DNA of 64,000 bases from Notamacropus eugenii (lineage: Eukaryota > Chordata > Mammalia > Diprotodontia > Macropodidae): the NCBI RefSeq assembly GCF_028372415.1, contig NC_092876.1:61714385-61778384 (forward strand). The letters run 5' to 3'. This document shows, in pieces, positions 42,671 through 57,600 of this stretch; the stretch's first letter is position 1; each line of letters begins with the position of its first letter. The notes under the pieces were generated by a model. It made no database searches. It saw nothing but the letters and a program-made list of their open reading frames with translations, and was not told where the DNA came from. The translations under genes were made by a program, and so were the position numbers.

Positions 42671-45600
42671 CTGGGAAAGGGGAGAAAAATTTAAGAGTTA
42701 ATTTATTAAAAGATGACAGCAACAACAAAGATTCCTATGAAAACAAGCAAATACAAGCCCCAAGGACTGTGACCTCTTAACAGCACAACACCTGGCACGA
42801 GCTTTGACTGACTGGAGGAAACTAGTGCAAGCTACTGATAACAGGTGTATCTCTAAGATGAGGCTAAATAAGGGTCTCCATCACAGACTAGAAAAGTACG
42901 CTATAAAACTAGGTCGTAACTCTTCTAGTCCCTCTCCTTGTAGGACCCAACACATATAATATGTGGTAGTGGATGATAGTTGAGGGAACACAAGAACATA
43001 GGAAGGGTTTTTAAGGTTTGAGGACATTTGGGCATATTTGGAGGAAGTTGAAAACAGGGAGAATAAAAGGGATTAATTCTATATAGTGGCAGTGTGGTGG
43101 AAAAGACAGGAAGAGGGAAGGGGCAAGGGCCAAGGGTGTAAGTTGAAGGACAGGCCTTGTCGAGGACTGACAGCAGAGGCTGGAATACGGGAGAACAGGA
43201 GAGAGAAAAGCAAAAGAAACTTTTGGTTTCATAGGAAAGATTAGTGTTTGAAAACAGAGGGAACACAAACCAAGCGGAGTAATGTCAACTCCTCTGTAAA
43301 GCTACTTCTGGTCAACTACAAATAAGCAACTTTGCTTTAAACCTAGGACGAATAGGAGAACCTGGAAAGAGGCTAATTGTGACTCAGGAAATACAAGAGG
43401 AAAAAGGAGCCCCGTTCAGCTTCTCTATCCTTCTTCCTTGCCCCAGCCAAATGAGAAAGGCAGCTCTGCTGACTTCTGGCAACAGAAATTTTAAAATCAA
43501 ATTTCACCTTTCACGGAAAATGACACCAAGTTCCTGACATTCATGAACAAAATATGACAAATGAATCTTACCTTTAAATCCCTCTTCAGGCATACATACT
43601 GAAAAAGAAGAATGTCAAATTGAAAAACTTGTCAAGGAAGCAAATGATGTTCAGTAACTATAGAGGGTTTAAACTTTTGTCTTTGGTGAACCTGATCACC
43701 TAAAATTGTTTCCTTGATAATGACTAACAACTCATTTCCCTCCTGGGGCTCTGAAGGCACAGGAACAGATATTTCATGTGATGATTACATTTCTATGAAC
43801 TCTAGTTAACTTTGAAAAGTTTTTTTTAATGTTAACCACTTCATTAATTCTGAAGCATGAACAGATCTACAAGAAATGATGCCAAAGCAGAAAAAAAACA
43901 AAGAAAACCAAAAACAAAAACCCAACAAGGTGTGTACACCCCAACCCACACACCCCACACAATCAACCTTTTCAGACTTTTTAAGATGCACTGATTAGTC
44001 ATGCTGATGTTTCCTTTTTATCTTCTCAAAATTCATTTTAAAAAATTATAAAAGCATTGCAATAAACAATGAAGCCCAAAAGTCCAAAAGGGAAAAAATG
44101 TCTCCTGACCTTGCATAACATCATCCATTGCTGCATAATCTGCTATTGGCTCATCTGCCTAGGGAAAAAAAAAACAAATCAAAAACAACTCAGACAAAAA
44201 AAAAAATTTTTTTTTAAAGTTCCTATTTCAAGAGGAAGGACTTCTGGAATGTATACTCAAGCCAGTTATGGAAAGAAAGGCCAAAGGGAACATTTTCCAA
44301 ATCTGAAGTGGAAACCTCAAAGACCTGGAATTATAGTTGTATCCACTGCTGTTCCCTTGAAAGAAGTTCCTGACTTAAGAAAGCCTGTGCTTAGGACGAT
44401 TACAGATTCGTTCACTGATCTGTTCCGTTAACATTCCGGTTGCTTTGGGGGACTGCAGAGGAGGTGGGGCAGTGATTTTAACTCTTGCCCCTAGAAACAC
44501 CAACATGGTCAAGAAATCATCCTTCAGGCTGAAGTTGGTATGAGCTCCTACTTACTCTTCTGATCTCATGGATAAGTGAAGTATTGTCTCTGTGGCAACT
44601 CACAAATGCATTTTATGGGAGAACTGGGCTAAATCTTGGATGAAATGAACCAGGCAATTTCTCAAAAAGAACTCTCCTCAAAACTGTACCTGAAACACTG
44701 AAAGAGGTTTCAATAAAACCCTGAGCAGGCTCACAACAGGATAAGGGCGTGGAAGCGCTTCTTTGACACAATAGCCTACATAGTTAGAAGCTTAGAAAGG
44801 ATGTCAAGAGTTCACTTGGCCTCACAGCCGTCTAGATCATGTTAAAATTGCCCAAGGTCACAAAGGTGACAGAGCAGCACCAGAGGGACAGACCTGGGGT
44901 CTTCCTGCACAACATGCTACCTTCTATGATAGTCATCTTAAAGAATAAGAAGAACCTTCCAGTGACACTTAAAGGGCAGAATTTGAGGCAAACTTGCCTG
45001 AATAACAAATATTCTCCAAAAAGCATGACAGGCTATCTTAAGTGGCACTGGATTTCGCACACCTCATGGTCACAAATATGTACAGGAAGGGGGCTGGGTA
45101 GGATGTCCAATACCCCTTCTAGGCCCAATCTCCACTCTACTGGGGGACAGTAGTGTTTTTAAAGAAGCTTTTTCTTAAGCCAAGCCAACTGCTCCTAGTC
45201 CTGCTTTGTGTGAACAAGTAGAATTATTGCTTTTCTATGTGAAACCTCTCCAAATACTCAAGACATCTATTTTATCCTCTAGACTTGAGCCTACTTTGAA
45301 TGACCTAGGTGTATTTAAAAAGGGATTCTTAATCTGGTGGACACAGTTCTTCAAAGAGTTCATAGATTTATAATCCTAGGCATTTCATTTTATGCACTTA
45401 AAATCCTTATTCTTAGAAGAATCCGTAAACTTTTAACAAAAAGTTAAGAACCCCAGATTTTAAAAAGAACTGCATAATTCAGAATGAGCAAGGTTTTCCA
45501 TTTAGACAAAATATATATATAAAATATATATATATGCATATATATGACAGATACTCCAGAAGAGCAGAAAACTGGCAGGTCCCAACATACAGTTTTGGCA

Positions 45601-48600
45601 GAAATAGTAAATGGGAGTTGTCTCTCTGCTTGCCTCAGAACAGAATTGAAGAAAGCTGGTTTGGCAGGGACAAACTATCTCCACTATCCACGTAATTTTA
45701 AAATCTAAGGGAAATGAAGTATGTACCCCAATAAAGAAATTTAGGGTTGTATGTTCTGGGAAATAATGAAAAGGGGAAGAAAAAGGACAAACAAGGAGCC
45801 AAGACACCCTAACTTTATGTTCTGGGCTCCAGTGTCCCACATGATCAAAAGATTTAGATGAAAAGCTGCCTTCCAAACCCCTCAATTACAGAGAAAGAAA
45901 TGGAGGCTAAATGACTTGTCAAAAGACAATGCAGAGATAGCATTACAGAAATACAAGGGTCCAGAGGGTCCACAGGACAGCACCCTATAACCTTACAAGA
46001 TCAAAATTACAAAGAACAAACCTTTGGTAAGTTCTATCGAACACTACTGACATTATACCCTTCTTATCTCCACCCCATTCTGAAAATTATATAAAACAAT
46101 CTCACATGTAATAAAAGGTAAAAGACATTTTACATATGGGGAGTTTTCATTAATCTTGTAGAAGACTTCACCTGCCATGTGAATGCATCTTTCATTCCAG
46201 TAGTCATTCATTATTACCTTCAACAAAATAACGGATTCAGGAATGACGCCAAGGGTACCCAGGGTAGCAGTGTCATCATTTAGGACTTTCCCATCAATTG
46301 AGAGATTCTGGTCAAAAGGAGCCACTGAGAAAGCGTGCATGATCTGTCCCAATACAAAACAGAATGGGGTGGTTTGTACAAGGGGAAAAAAAGCATTCTC
46401 CTCTCAACATGATGCAATGAAGGCATAAAGAGAACAAGCAGCTCCAGAGTACAAAAGCCTGCAAGTGTTCAAAGCCAGCCCACTTGTGGAATTTCTATTG
46501 CGATTCAGATCCTACATATCTGGGAGCATACTCAGGACACTGGCTAGGCAGGAGATGAAAGAATTAAATAACTATTGTTAAAACAGTCTATTTTTCTACA
46601 AGTTCATGGTTTCTTCTGTTTCCCACCCTCTACCCCCAAAACTAAGGTAGAGCTCCCCTTTTTCGGTTCTTGGCTTCTAAGATGACCAAGAAGAGAAGGA
46701 ACGGACGCGCCAAGAAGGGCTGCAGCCACGTGCAGCCCATCCGCTGTACCAACTGTGCCCACTGCATGCCCAAGGGCAAGGCCATCAAGAAGTTCGTCAT
46801 CCGCAACATCATGGAAGCTGCGGCTGTCAGGGACATCTCCAAGGCCAGCGTCTTCGACTCCTACGTGCTGCCCAAACTGTATGTGAAGCTACATTACTGT
46901 GTGAGCTGCGCGATCCACAGCAAGGTAGTGAGGAATCGCTCCCGAGAGACACAAAAGGATCGGACACCCCTACCCCAATTCAGACCTGCAGGTGCTGCCC
47001 CCAGACCCCCTCCAAAGCCCATGTAAAGAACTATCTGCCCCATCAACATTCCTGAACCAGTCAGAGGAAAATAAAATGGTTGGTCTATCTTAAAAACAAA
47101 AAAACCCAAAAAAACCAAAGGTAGAGCTCCCAAGGAGGCTGATATGGGAGGGAGGAAGGAAAACGCACAGGGAGAAGTGTAGGAGCTGGCTAGTGAGTGA
47201 GGCTGCAGGAAAAGTCTCTCAAGCCAGTCCTCAAAATGTCTTCCCACCTTTCTGCCCATCGAAATGCTATCTATTCAAATGCCCAAATGAAGACCCACAG
47301 TTTTTATCGATTTGCCAAGGATTTGCCAACAATTCCAGTCCACAGACTTCCTGTGGAACAGTGAGGACACTACTGTGTCCTCCTAGTCAGATAGAGTTCA
47401 GTACTCTTATCACAACACTATAATCTGTTTTCCAAGTCATTGGAAGAAACTATCAGAAAAGGAACAGAAAAAAAAAAATAAATACACTTTGAAACTTTGG
47501 TTGAAAGGATTTAATCATTAAGCGGGTCAAAAGGTATTCCCTTTAGGGACTAATTAGGACTTCTAGTACTACTCATCTATCTAAACTCCTCATGGTGAGA
47601 TTAGTTGGAGTCTAGATTGTACAGGGGTGCTAGAGCAAGTTTGAGAAATCACTAAATTTCCGCTCACATTGGCAATGTAAGAAATGGATTTTGATCCCAA
47701 TTATCTACTGCAATAGAATACTTTTTCTAAAGAAAGTAGATTTCCAAATCTCATGGCTTCACCATCACAACAATAATGAGATCCCAAGAAGAACACAAGT
47801 ACCAATTCTTACATCCAATGCTAATGGAAGCAGTAAGGCTACAAAACATGTTCACTATACTTTATTTGGCTGGTGTTGGGCTCCCTAGGATCCTGGTAAG
47901 GATAATGGGAAGTGAGAAGAAACTGTCAGGGGATCTCATCCCAACAGCTGCTGCCTGCTACCTTTCAGCAGCTACTCCAAATGGCTGACAGTAACAGAAG
48001 GAGGTTTCTTAGGGCTGCTTGAAGGTTCATAGTTCACAAAGAAAAAGGAATAAAGAACTCTTCATCCACAGGGGCAGATTTATGTTGCTTCAAGGTTTGC
48101 ACTGTAGAGTGCTTACCACTTACAGAGTTGCTGAGCTGATGAAGGAAGAGGGCCAGCCACTGTTGGGAACAGTACGTGGATGTGCCAGTCTGGGGTAGTA
48201 TTACAGTATTACTCATCGGTATTGTATGCTTTTAAGAGACTGTACTTGTTAATGAAAAATGACAAATGGAAAAAACTGGACACCATACATTAAAGAAAAC
48301 ATAGGAAAAGAACCTAAAGGAAATTCCAGGTATTTTTGGGGGGCTTCAGTCAGGATACTTCATTGTAACAGATGTGTGAACTTCCATACACAATTCTAAG
48401 TTCTCTGTCACAATGGACTGACTACACAGAGGGCAGCACTGACATCATTCTCAAAAGAAAGTGAGGTTCAAAAAGTGTTAGGCAAGGGACAGAATCAGAA
48501 TGAAAAAACCTCTCGTTCAACCACAGGTAGTGGGATTTTGAAAATCAGCAGTTTCTTATACAAACCTTAAAGTGGAATAGAATACAACACTAAAAGATAA

Positions 48601-51600
48601 TGCCATCACCATTCTTAAATGGATTCACTTGGGAAACTCCTGTATTTTGTGCAGAAGGGAGTTTTTTACCTTGTGTCTATTTTACACAGGAACAAATTCA
48701 AGTCCTGAGAGGATAATGATCACCACTACACTGCTTATGAGGGACACCTAAAAATCCTACTGTAGAGATAGTACCCCAACAGACAAAAAGGAACAACTGG
48801 ACCTTCACAGGCCCTCTAAGGTAGTGTGAATCAACAGCATCAGAATTCTATCTCTGATACAAAATATAAGCAGAACTGTTTTTAAGAAATAAGAGAACTT
48901 AATATATTAAAAACAGTAATATTCTCCATAAAGACACTGTCAACCATTAAAAAATCATTTGGTACAAAAAACTTGAAAAGCCAAGTAATGCTGAGAGATG
49001 GGGAAGCTGAAATTTTGAGAAACAAGTAATTTGCCAATGGTAAGTGGGTCTCCAAAGTTCGACAAACTCAGATGCTGTGAGGTCCAAATCAATTTCACCA
49101 TGCTGCCTTTCTGTGTGCTAGGAATGAGACACTCAAATGTCTACTCAACATATAAAAGGAAAATATACAAAAGTAATGTCTAATTTTGACAAAGGTTGTT
49201 CAATCACAGGAAAAAGTGAAAATTTCTTTTTTGCCTTAGATCAACTTGTACCCTTTTACAACTGATAAATTAAGGTGTTCTCAATAGTTAACACATTTGA
49301 CAGTAGCATCAAATCAGCACAAGTTTTTAAGATTTGCGAAGTGTTTTCTTCACAACTCCAAGGAAGGAAACTATCACTGCCTATTTCATAGTAAACAGGG
49401 TTCACAAAGAATTAAGTACTCTAAATTACTCAGGAATTCCTATTTCTATGCTACAAAACAGTTCCTAAAAAAATATTAGATTCAGAGCTCCCCAAACTGA
49501 CACTAATTCTCAATGAAACTTGAGAAAAATTTTGGCATTTCTTTGTGACTAAGGAAACTAATTGGTCACAAATGTGGTACTTCACAGGCTGGTATGGCAA
49601 GGGGGTTCTAAGAAGGAAGTGCTGCCCATTTTAGAAGTCAACACAGCGTGTTCATATGGACTCATTAGAAAACATAAACCTGAATGCCTCCTTCCTTGCA
49701 TAACTTGTAAGTTAAAATCTAGGGAAGATTTTTGTCCACTACTTTTTCTCACCTGGATTTTTAGTTCTTTTAATGTCTGATTAGCTGAAACAAGAAGGGC
49801 CTTTTCTCCACGAACCTTCCGGTGACGCATGCTCCGTCGAATGACCTGCTTCTGATAAACAATATAATTCTGATGGGATATTTTTTGCCTCTTTGCTCCA
49901 CCATTAGTCTAGGAAAAAGCATCCAAAAGAAGCTAAATTACAGAGATCAACACATTTTTAACTTTAAGTCATTAGGACAAGTATTCTAAAGGCAGACTGG
50001 CAGTCAGCAAGAGTCCAACTCCTATAGCAGCTTTATTTATGAACCATTTGGAGTACTGAAGTAACATAGAGGGTAAAAGGAAAGAACAGCAGAATTGGTA
50101 GGAATGGGTAGAAGGCCAGCTTAGTAGGAACACAAGACAATGCAGAAGTGAGATAAAAGGGAAAAGTTGGTCCTGGAGGAGTTTGCCACATCACCCTTCA
50201 AAAAAAAAAAACAAAACAAAACAAAACCTCAAACCCCCCCTACTAACAAGCAGGGAACCTTCAAAACATTTTTCTTGCCACTCACCCTGCCCTCAATTTT
50301 ACCTGGAAAGCTGAATTCTAGCTGTTTTGGAGGGTTTTAATGTGGAAAAAAGGAAAACTGCACCATAATTTGACCCTGGAGGAGCCCACTACCCAATTCT
50401 GCCAATTACAAGCTAGGGACCTTGGACAAAGCACCTTCTAAAACCACATCCCTCGAAGGGTGTTCAGTTCAATACGTATTTCAGTGTAAAACACAGGGAT
50501 ATTGTGAAGCCTGCTGTTTAAATCAGGGGTTACGGGACATCTAAGCACATGGAGCAATACAGAAACACAAACTGTTGTGAGGTAAGCGTGAGGATGCTGG
50601 GGAAGCATTCTAATCATAGGTACATGAACAACTGCAGGGACAATGAAAATGCTGTAGTCCAGGTGGACTTCTCCTGCTATAAGGCAGGAAAGGACAGAAC
50701 CAGTCTCCACTTGGGAATTCTGCATGGAAAACACAGGAGGGGAAGGGCAAGGTAAGGTTCAGAGTTCCAGACACACTATTTAGAACTACACCAGTACAGA
50801 GAGAAAAGAACAAAGGGTCAGCTCACCCCCAAAGGATTGCAAAGGTAGAAGCTGGTCCCAGAACAAAGTCCCAATCCAGAAAATGACTACTTGAATTTAC
50901 CTTTGCAAAAACTTAATATACAGAGGGATCTTAGCACTGCAGCTAAAGCAAAACTGTCAGTACAGAAGGAAGTTATTGTTGGAATGTTACAGACACTGCA
51001 TGTAATCTCTCAAAAAACACTTCTTAGATGTTAGCCAGACAGTGAGGGGTGTGGAGGGTGAGAGAAAACAGAGACATGGGAGGGGGAGAAGGAAGATATT
51101 GAGCTGTGGTGATTATAACAAATGTATGAGATCACGACAAGACTTTCAGAACATCCTGCCACATGAGCTGGGGAACAAGAACAGTGAAATTAAGGAAGAT
51201 CTTCAGATATCTTTTGCAATTAAAACTACAGCATGGCAAAGTCTAGTGGACTGGCAGGTAAAAATACACATTATATCCTTATACACCAACAAATGCAACA
51301 GCTATTCACATTAATGATTTTTTGCCCCCTTTAGGAGTGGCTTAATTATAACCGAACTGTAAACCATACTATTAAAAGGGAACCATACTATTAAAAGGGA
51401 ACGGCTATTCATCTATTAGTTAATGCTAAAGTTAAATTAACTATCCATAAATATTCCTTTTTCAATGGGTCCTCTAATTCTGGGTTTCCTGGCTGCAGTG
51501 CTCTGTAAAACCATCAAAGAACCACCCAGAGTACTGCAGCTTCTTTGGGACCTGTGACAATCCGTGTAAAACTGTTGGCCATCAAGCCTGCCCATCACTA

Positions 51601-54600
51601 TCCCTCATGCCTGGAGGGTCACAATATTTCCTAATGTTATATGACTTTTCACTATTGGTGTAGTAATGCCCATATAAAGCAAAAATGTAAAGCTTCAATC
51701 CTGTAAGAAAGCATCTCTTATTCATTAAAAACATGGAAAGGATCTGAACTTAAACATCAAGTAATGAAAACAGAAAACATTTTAAAGTCAACTAAAAAAT
51801 GAGAATTGATCAAGATTAAAATGTCCAATAAATTCTAGTGTTTCATTACTATCCTACTCAGAGCCTTAAGGTGCTCTGATACTATTGTAACTGAAACTAT
51901 TCATCCTGTTTTAACAGGGTGAACACTTCTAAGACAATCAACATTTCTGAGCTTCCAGACCTTGATACTCAACAAAGTCAGCAATCAAGACTTAAGGATT
52001 TTTCCCATCTTAGTATTTTTACTGACAGTTTATTTCAGCATTTGACACCTTTTTTCCATTTTATGTTTGTTATACCTGAAGCTGTGAATATATAAATTGT
52101 GTTTAACATAGCAGAAACATGTTATTCCTCTCCTCAAAACCCTTGACATATTTCCTATTCCCAATAACGTTCAAATTCATTAGTCTGGCAAACAAGGCCC
52201 TTCCAATTTAACATCACCTGTCTGGTCTCTTGAGGGAAAACTCAAAACAGCTCAGCTGTCACCAGTTAGATAAAGCATCCTCCAAGTGCCCTGGATGAAC
52301 ATCATAGACCTTGCACAGCCCTTTCTAGTTTTCTTATACTCTCACATCCTTTTCTTGTTCAAATTTAAGTTTCGCCAAGTGCTTTCCTCAAAACAAGTCA
52401 TCTTATAATCCTTTTCCACAAGAGGCAATGCAGGAGGTAAAGGGATTAATTAGTTAACTCAGGATCACAGCCAGAGTTGACAAGGTTCCTTTCTCAGGGT
52501 CCAAGCTCAGAGATTTTCTTCAGTGGTATGGCTAGGGGAGGGGGTGGGGGGGAGTGCAGTGTTTGGGTTTATGTATTCAATGGCAGGGTGCAAGAAGCTC
52601 CAGAACAAAAAGCCTACTTGTCTTATCTTTATGCATCTCCCATAATGAAACTTCTCACAGAAGGTGTGCAAACCTGTAAGTGCTTATAAACTTGGGTTAT
52701 TTCCCCCACCACACAATTTGTAAGCTACAGTTAAACATAATTTCATTTTTTATCAGGATGTGTGCTGGGGAACTCTCTAAAATACAAGATAGACAAAATA
52801 CAATTAGGAATGAAAAATGCCTTCTGATACCTGATTAAAATCCGGGTCTTTTTCCCCTTCAGGCCTGGTTTCCTCCCTGTCCTCTTCAGTTTCTGAGCTA
52901 CTAACATTCAATTCTGGAGCTGCATCCTTCATTACCTGAGGAGCACAGTAAGAAAACCAGGATCAACAGCTGGGAAAGGCTTGCACCACTGAGCAACAAG
53001 GCATCAATACATCTTTTTAAAAAGACAAACGATTAAGAGTTTGGAGAAATCTAAGTGGCTTGGAAAGCTGAGAAGCCTTATTAAAACCAAAGACAGAAAA
53101 GAATCTGATCCTATAAAAAATGATCATAGAAAGCATCGAACTGGATATTTTACCTATGTTATACAGAATGCTGGTACTGTAGGACCAATTTTGGAATTGT
53201 AATGGGGGGGGGGGGGGGGGGGAGGAGATAACCAATGTTAATGAAATTTCGGTTGTTCACTAAAGTCCAAATCTAACATCTTATATCATGACTTGGAATC
53301 AAACTGGGGGGTGGGAAGTGTATCATAGTATCAAAGAGCTAGGAGCAAGAAGGGACAGATATATAGATAACGAAACTAACACTCAGGTAAGTAAATGTCT
53401 TTAATCATGGTCACACAAGCATTTACTGACAAAGGCAGGCTTGAATCTAGGTTTGACACCAAAGCCATTGAACTGTTTGATGCTGCCTCCTACTCATAGG
53501 GAATGTAATAAGATAAAGCAAGTTGGAAAGGCTTCAAATACAAGACGAACATATATACACAGCATGTACTGGTTATAAAAAGGATCCTAGGGTTAAGGGT
53601 GAGGAAATTCCAAATAGTGCACATACACATTAATTACCCAGCAAGTTATAGATAGACAAGTACATTAACAATAAAGAGCCCTAATTGCTTCAGAAGGAGT
53701 TGGGGAGGAAAGGTTCTTCAAGGAAACTAAATGAATTTGCAATTGAATCTTAGATTAAGGTGTAGGTGGAAATAACAGATCTTATAGGTTTTATACTTTT
53801 TTACATGAATAACCCCTCTACTTCTTGCCCTCACACTTTCCCTCACATGATCGGAGGATTAACAACTCCACAAAGAAAATGAGTAACAGTTGGTCATATC
53901 CAGAAAAAGAATCAGTACCTTTTTATTATCCACAACTTTATGGACATATATAGTAGCTTGAGTGTATTCCCGAAGATCCCGCTGCTGTTGACACAATAAT
54001 CCTTCCCTGCATTCTGGACAGAGACCTAAAATGGTTTTTAAAAAAGCAAAGGCACTTTAGTGGCACCATAGTGACAGAGGAGAAACAGAGCAACTCACAT
54101 GTTCCCAGTGATTTATAAGTTACATTGGGCTCTCCTTACATAATACTGTTGAAGGAAAATTGCAACTAAAAATGATCTCAGATTGTTAGAAAGACTGAAA
54201 GGACAGTGGGGGGGCCCAGCCATGCTGAGTTTCAGGTAGAAGAAAAGCCCAACTGCTTAGGTTAGAGGTGGAGTCTGAGGCACACACATAAAAAGTATTA
54301 CTCATGTTGTCATTACTTGGGGTTAAGATACATGGTCACTATCTAGGAAAAGTCAGCACAACTGATTAGCCATGTGGAAAGCATATGGCATGCTAGTATA
54401 AGATAAGTATTTCACAAATGCTTGCTTCCTGTTGAGTGTGGCTACATTATTAAATTTAATTACCCCAATTTGAGGTCTGCTATGGATTCTCCAGACCCCA
54501 TGCCCACCTAAAACAAATATGGAAACAACTACTTACTGGGCTCTGACGTGTACAGCATGTGGGAAGGGTTTGCATCGTCTGTTTCGGCTTTGATAATTTT

Positions 54601-57600
54601 AATTACATGATCCACGACAAATAACTTTTGTATCATCTCCCACTCACTGGGCCATATGAGAGCTATACTGTGCAAAGAAACACCATTCATGAAGTCATAC
54701 ACCAATGTTTTAGCTAAGCCAAACGCTAATAGTAGAAGCTCCAGTGTTTATTAAACAGGAAGAATATCACACCTAGAAAAGCTTAAAATGAAAACGTTGT
54801 ACAGTATCTAGTACAGCACTCCTAATTTAATCAACTACTCAACATGAGAGAACTTCAAAGTTGAGGCAGCTCTAAGAGGCTAGAATTCAACACTCGAACT
54901 GCAAGTGGGTTCATTCCCTTTGGATCTGATGAGTGACCACGATTCATTTAAATCCAACACCTCCTAATTCAGCTTGAGTAGTTTTGTTTGTTACAAGTGT
55001 TGGTAACATCAAGCCTAAATGTTTTTCTTTTAAGTTATCTGTAGTCCTAGTAATACTTCCTAATAATATGCCTGAAACGAATATCCAAATATTGTCAGTG
55101 ATTTTAAGTAGTTTAATGTTGATGTTATTGTTATTTCCACCAAAATTACAGATGGAAAAATAAAAAGAAATAAATAACAAAATAAAATAAATAAGTTTTG
55201 ATCCTTCTCAGGTGGACTGAACTCACTATGTGACAGCCTGGAGCCAGCATGATGATCTGGCTTCCCAGTCTCAACTATGAGAACAGTGGACTGAGTGATT
55301 CAGAGGACACAAAAATTATTCCCTGGCCATACTGCTAGACTTCTGAATCAAACATTTCTTTATAAGTATCTATGCAACTGGTTAGAACTGGAGCCCCCTC
55401 CCATACTGTCTGCTCTCAAACTTCCCTATGGAGGGGATCACCCTCTCCCCTGGGATCCAGACTCTAAATCAGGTGTCATTTTTTTACTCCTCTTTCCCCC
55501 ATTTCTATCTGTTGCTTTCTAATGTCTCTCCAATACATTTCCTTTCTCCTCTGATGCCACTACCACCCTGGTATAGGCCTTCTTTATCTTTCATCTGGAC
55601 AACTGAAAATACATACCTTTGTAGTTTGTCTTGCTCCCTTCAAGTCTCCTTCCACACTAATTGATTCACTCAGCTTTCTATACAAATACATCCTTCTAAA
55701 GTACAGGTCTGCCCATGTCACCCAATCTATTCAGTATAATCCAGTGGCCACCATAAATATCAAACGTCTGGCATTCAAGACTCCCCTCTAACCCGGCCCC
55801 TTCCTGCACTATTCTTCCACTGCTTTTATACCTTTCTTCTTCACATACACTGGGAATCACTGACATTGCCAGCCATTCCCCATGTCAAGAACGGGCTTCC
55901 TTGCAAACTCCACCTTTTCAGAAAGGTCTACGTCCCAGCTAAAACTCTGCCTTCTGCAGACCCATGACTCCCTTCAGGTCCATATTCTGTAATGAGTCTT
56001 CTTTTGTGCTGCTTAATGCTAGTGCATTGCTCTGTTCAGGGTAGCTTGTCTAGTGCTTGTATAGTCTGCACGTTAGATTTCAAGTTCTGGGACAGCAGGG
56101 GCTTCTGTGCATTTCTTGGTATCCCCAGTGAGTTACATGGTCATTGATGCATAAGAAATGCTTGTTGATTGACAACAGCACATACATTGTCAGATCTGAT
56201 TGGTAAGAATTTTGTTAAACTACTTTTTATCTCTCCCTTTTTGTCTTTGTATCCCTTATGATTACCACAGTCCCTGACACACAGTGGGTGATGAATAAAT
56301 ACTGAAAATTTTCTTAAAAAGGTAAATAATCCATAAGGCTTAATGGAACATAGATTTACAGTTATCCCTTCCACATCATGACTTTCCCCATTGTGGCTTC
56401 AATATATCCTGGGTTGATATTAGAATTTAAATGGGAATGAGAGTTTTGTGGAAGACAGTCATACCAAGGCCAGCAATCAACACAAGAAAAAGGTTAGCAA
56501 TTCAAAAATGTATAATATTAACCCAAATATTACAATAAGGTGCTGCAAACACCCCATAAAAATTGCACATTTCTTCTCTGGTAGAAAGGGAGGGCAAAAA
56601 AATCTTACTCCAATTTTCAAGAGCACAGGAGTTAGTGCCATGTGATGTGGAAGGAAAAACAGTATACAACTGTTGTGGTTGTTGGGACAATCTCATCAAG
56701 CTTTCCATCTGACAAAAGTCCAAATCCAGAAGGGTACAGGGCTAAGTACTTCCAGAGACAGGAGGAAATACACAGGGTGAGATATCCTTCTTTGAATTGA
56801 TGAGTATAGCTTATTCAAAGTAAAATTGCTACTACTACTTTTCAGGGGGGGCACCAACATATGTAGGAAGAATAATCATTCAACTGCTTAATAGATCCCT
56901 ACAAGCTATCATACATCTACTCAGGTATCTTGACTAATGAAAAGACCAGCAACCAGAGGAAGACAAGCACTTTCTCCAAGTAAACCCAATGCTTTTCCTA
57001 CTGTGCTAGTGCTAATTCTCCAAGAAAAAAGAATTAATTTCTAATCAGAGGGAAGATGCCTTATAAGATATTTCTAAAAAAGGATAAGATAATATCCGAC
57101 AAACTTTATAAATCACTTCAAGAAAGAAAACACATGAACAGAAAAAACTCACAGTTTAGAATCTTCTTTGGTCATGGAAGCAAAAGTAAACATAAGTCCA
57201 CCATGAGGACAGAGAAGAGCACTGTTTCCTACTGATGATACAGGACTACATCTGGTAGGCCGCCTATTCCAAAGGACAATAAAAATGAACACAATTCTGA
57301 TTTGAACGATTGCAAAACTGAGTGGCAATGTATGAAGCACATTCTTCTAAAATAAAGCCAGGTATAAGCTTGTCATTATTTGGAAGGATTTTGCTAAACA
57401 GGACAGGGAGGTGATACATAAAGATTTGGCAGCATTATCATGAGGGCTCAGTCACATATTAAGCAAAAGGAACAGTGTATATTCCTACCAAAAATGTACT
57501 TTCAATAAAATCTTTGTTTACAAATCTATGTTTATGTGAACTAAAAAATAATTTAGAGTTATCAACCATGCCAAGGGCAGTGAACCTTGCACTATAAAAT

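Noticed and set aside
46053-46352. Alternative USP48 C-terminus by read-through past 46218
   Set aside because: A consensus donor follows the exon and the downstream exons complete the known C-terminus; the extra residues are intronic.
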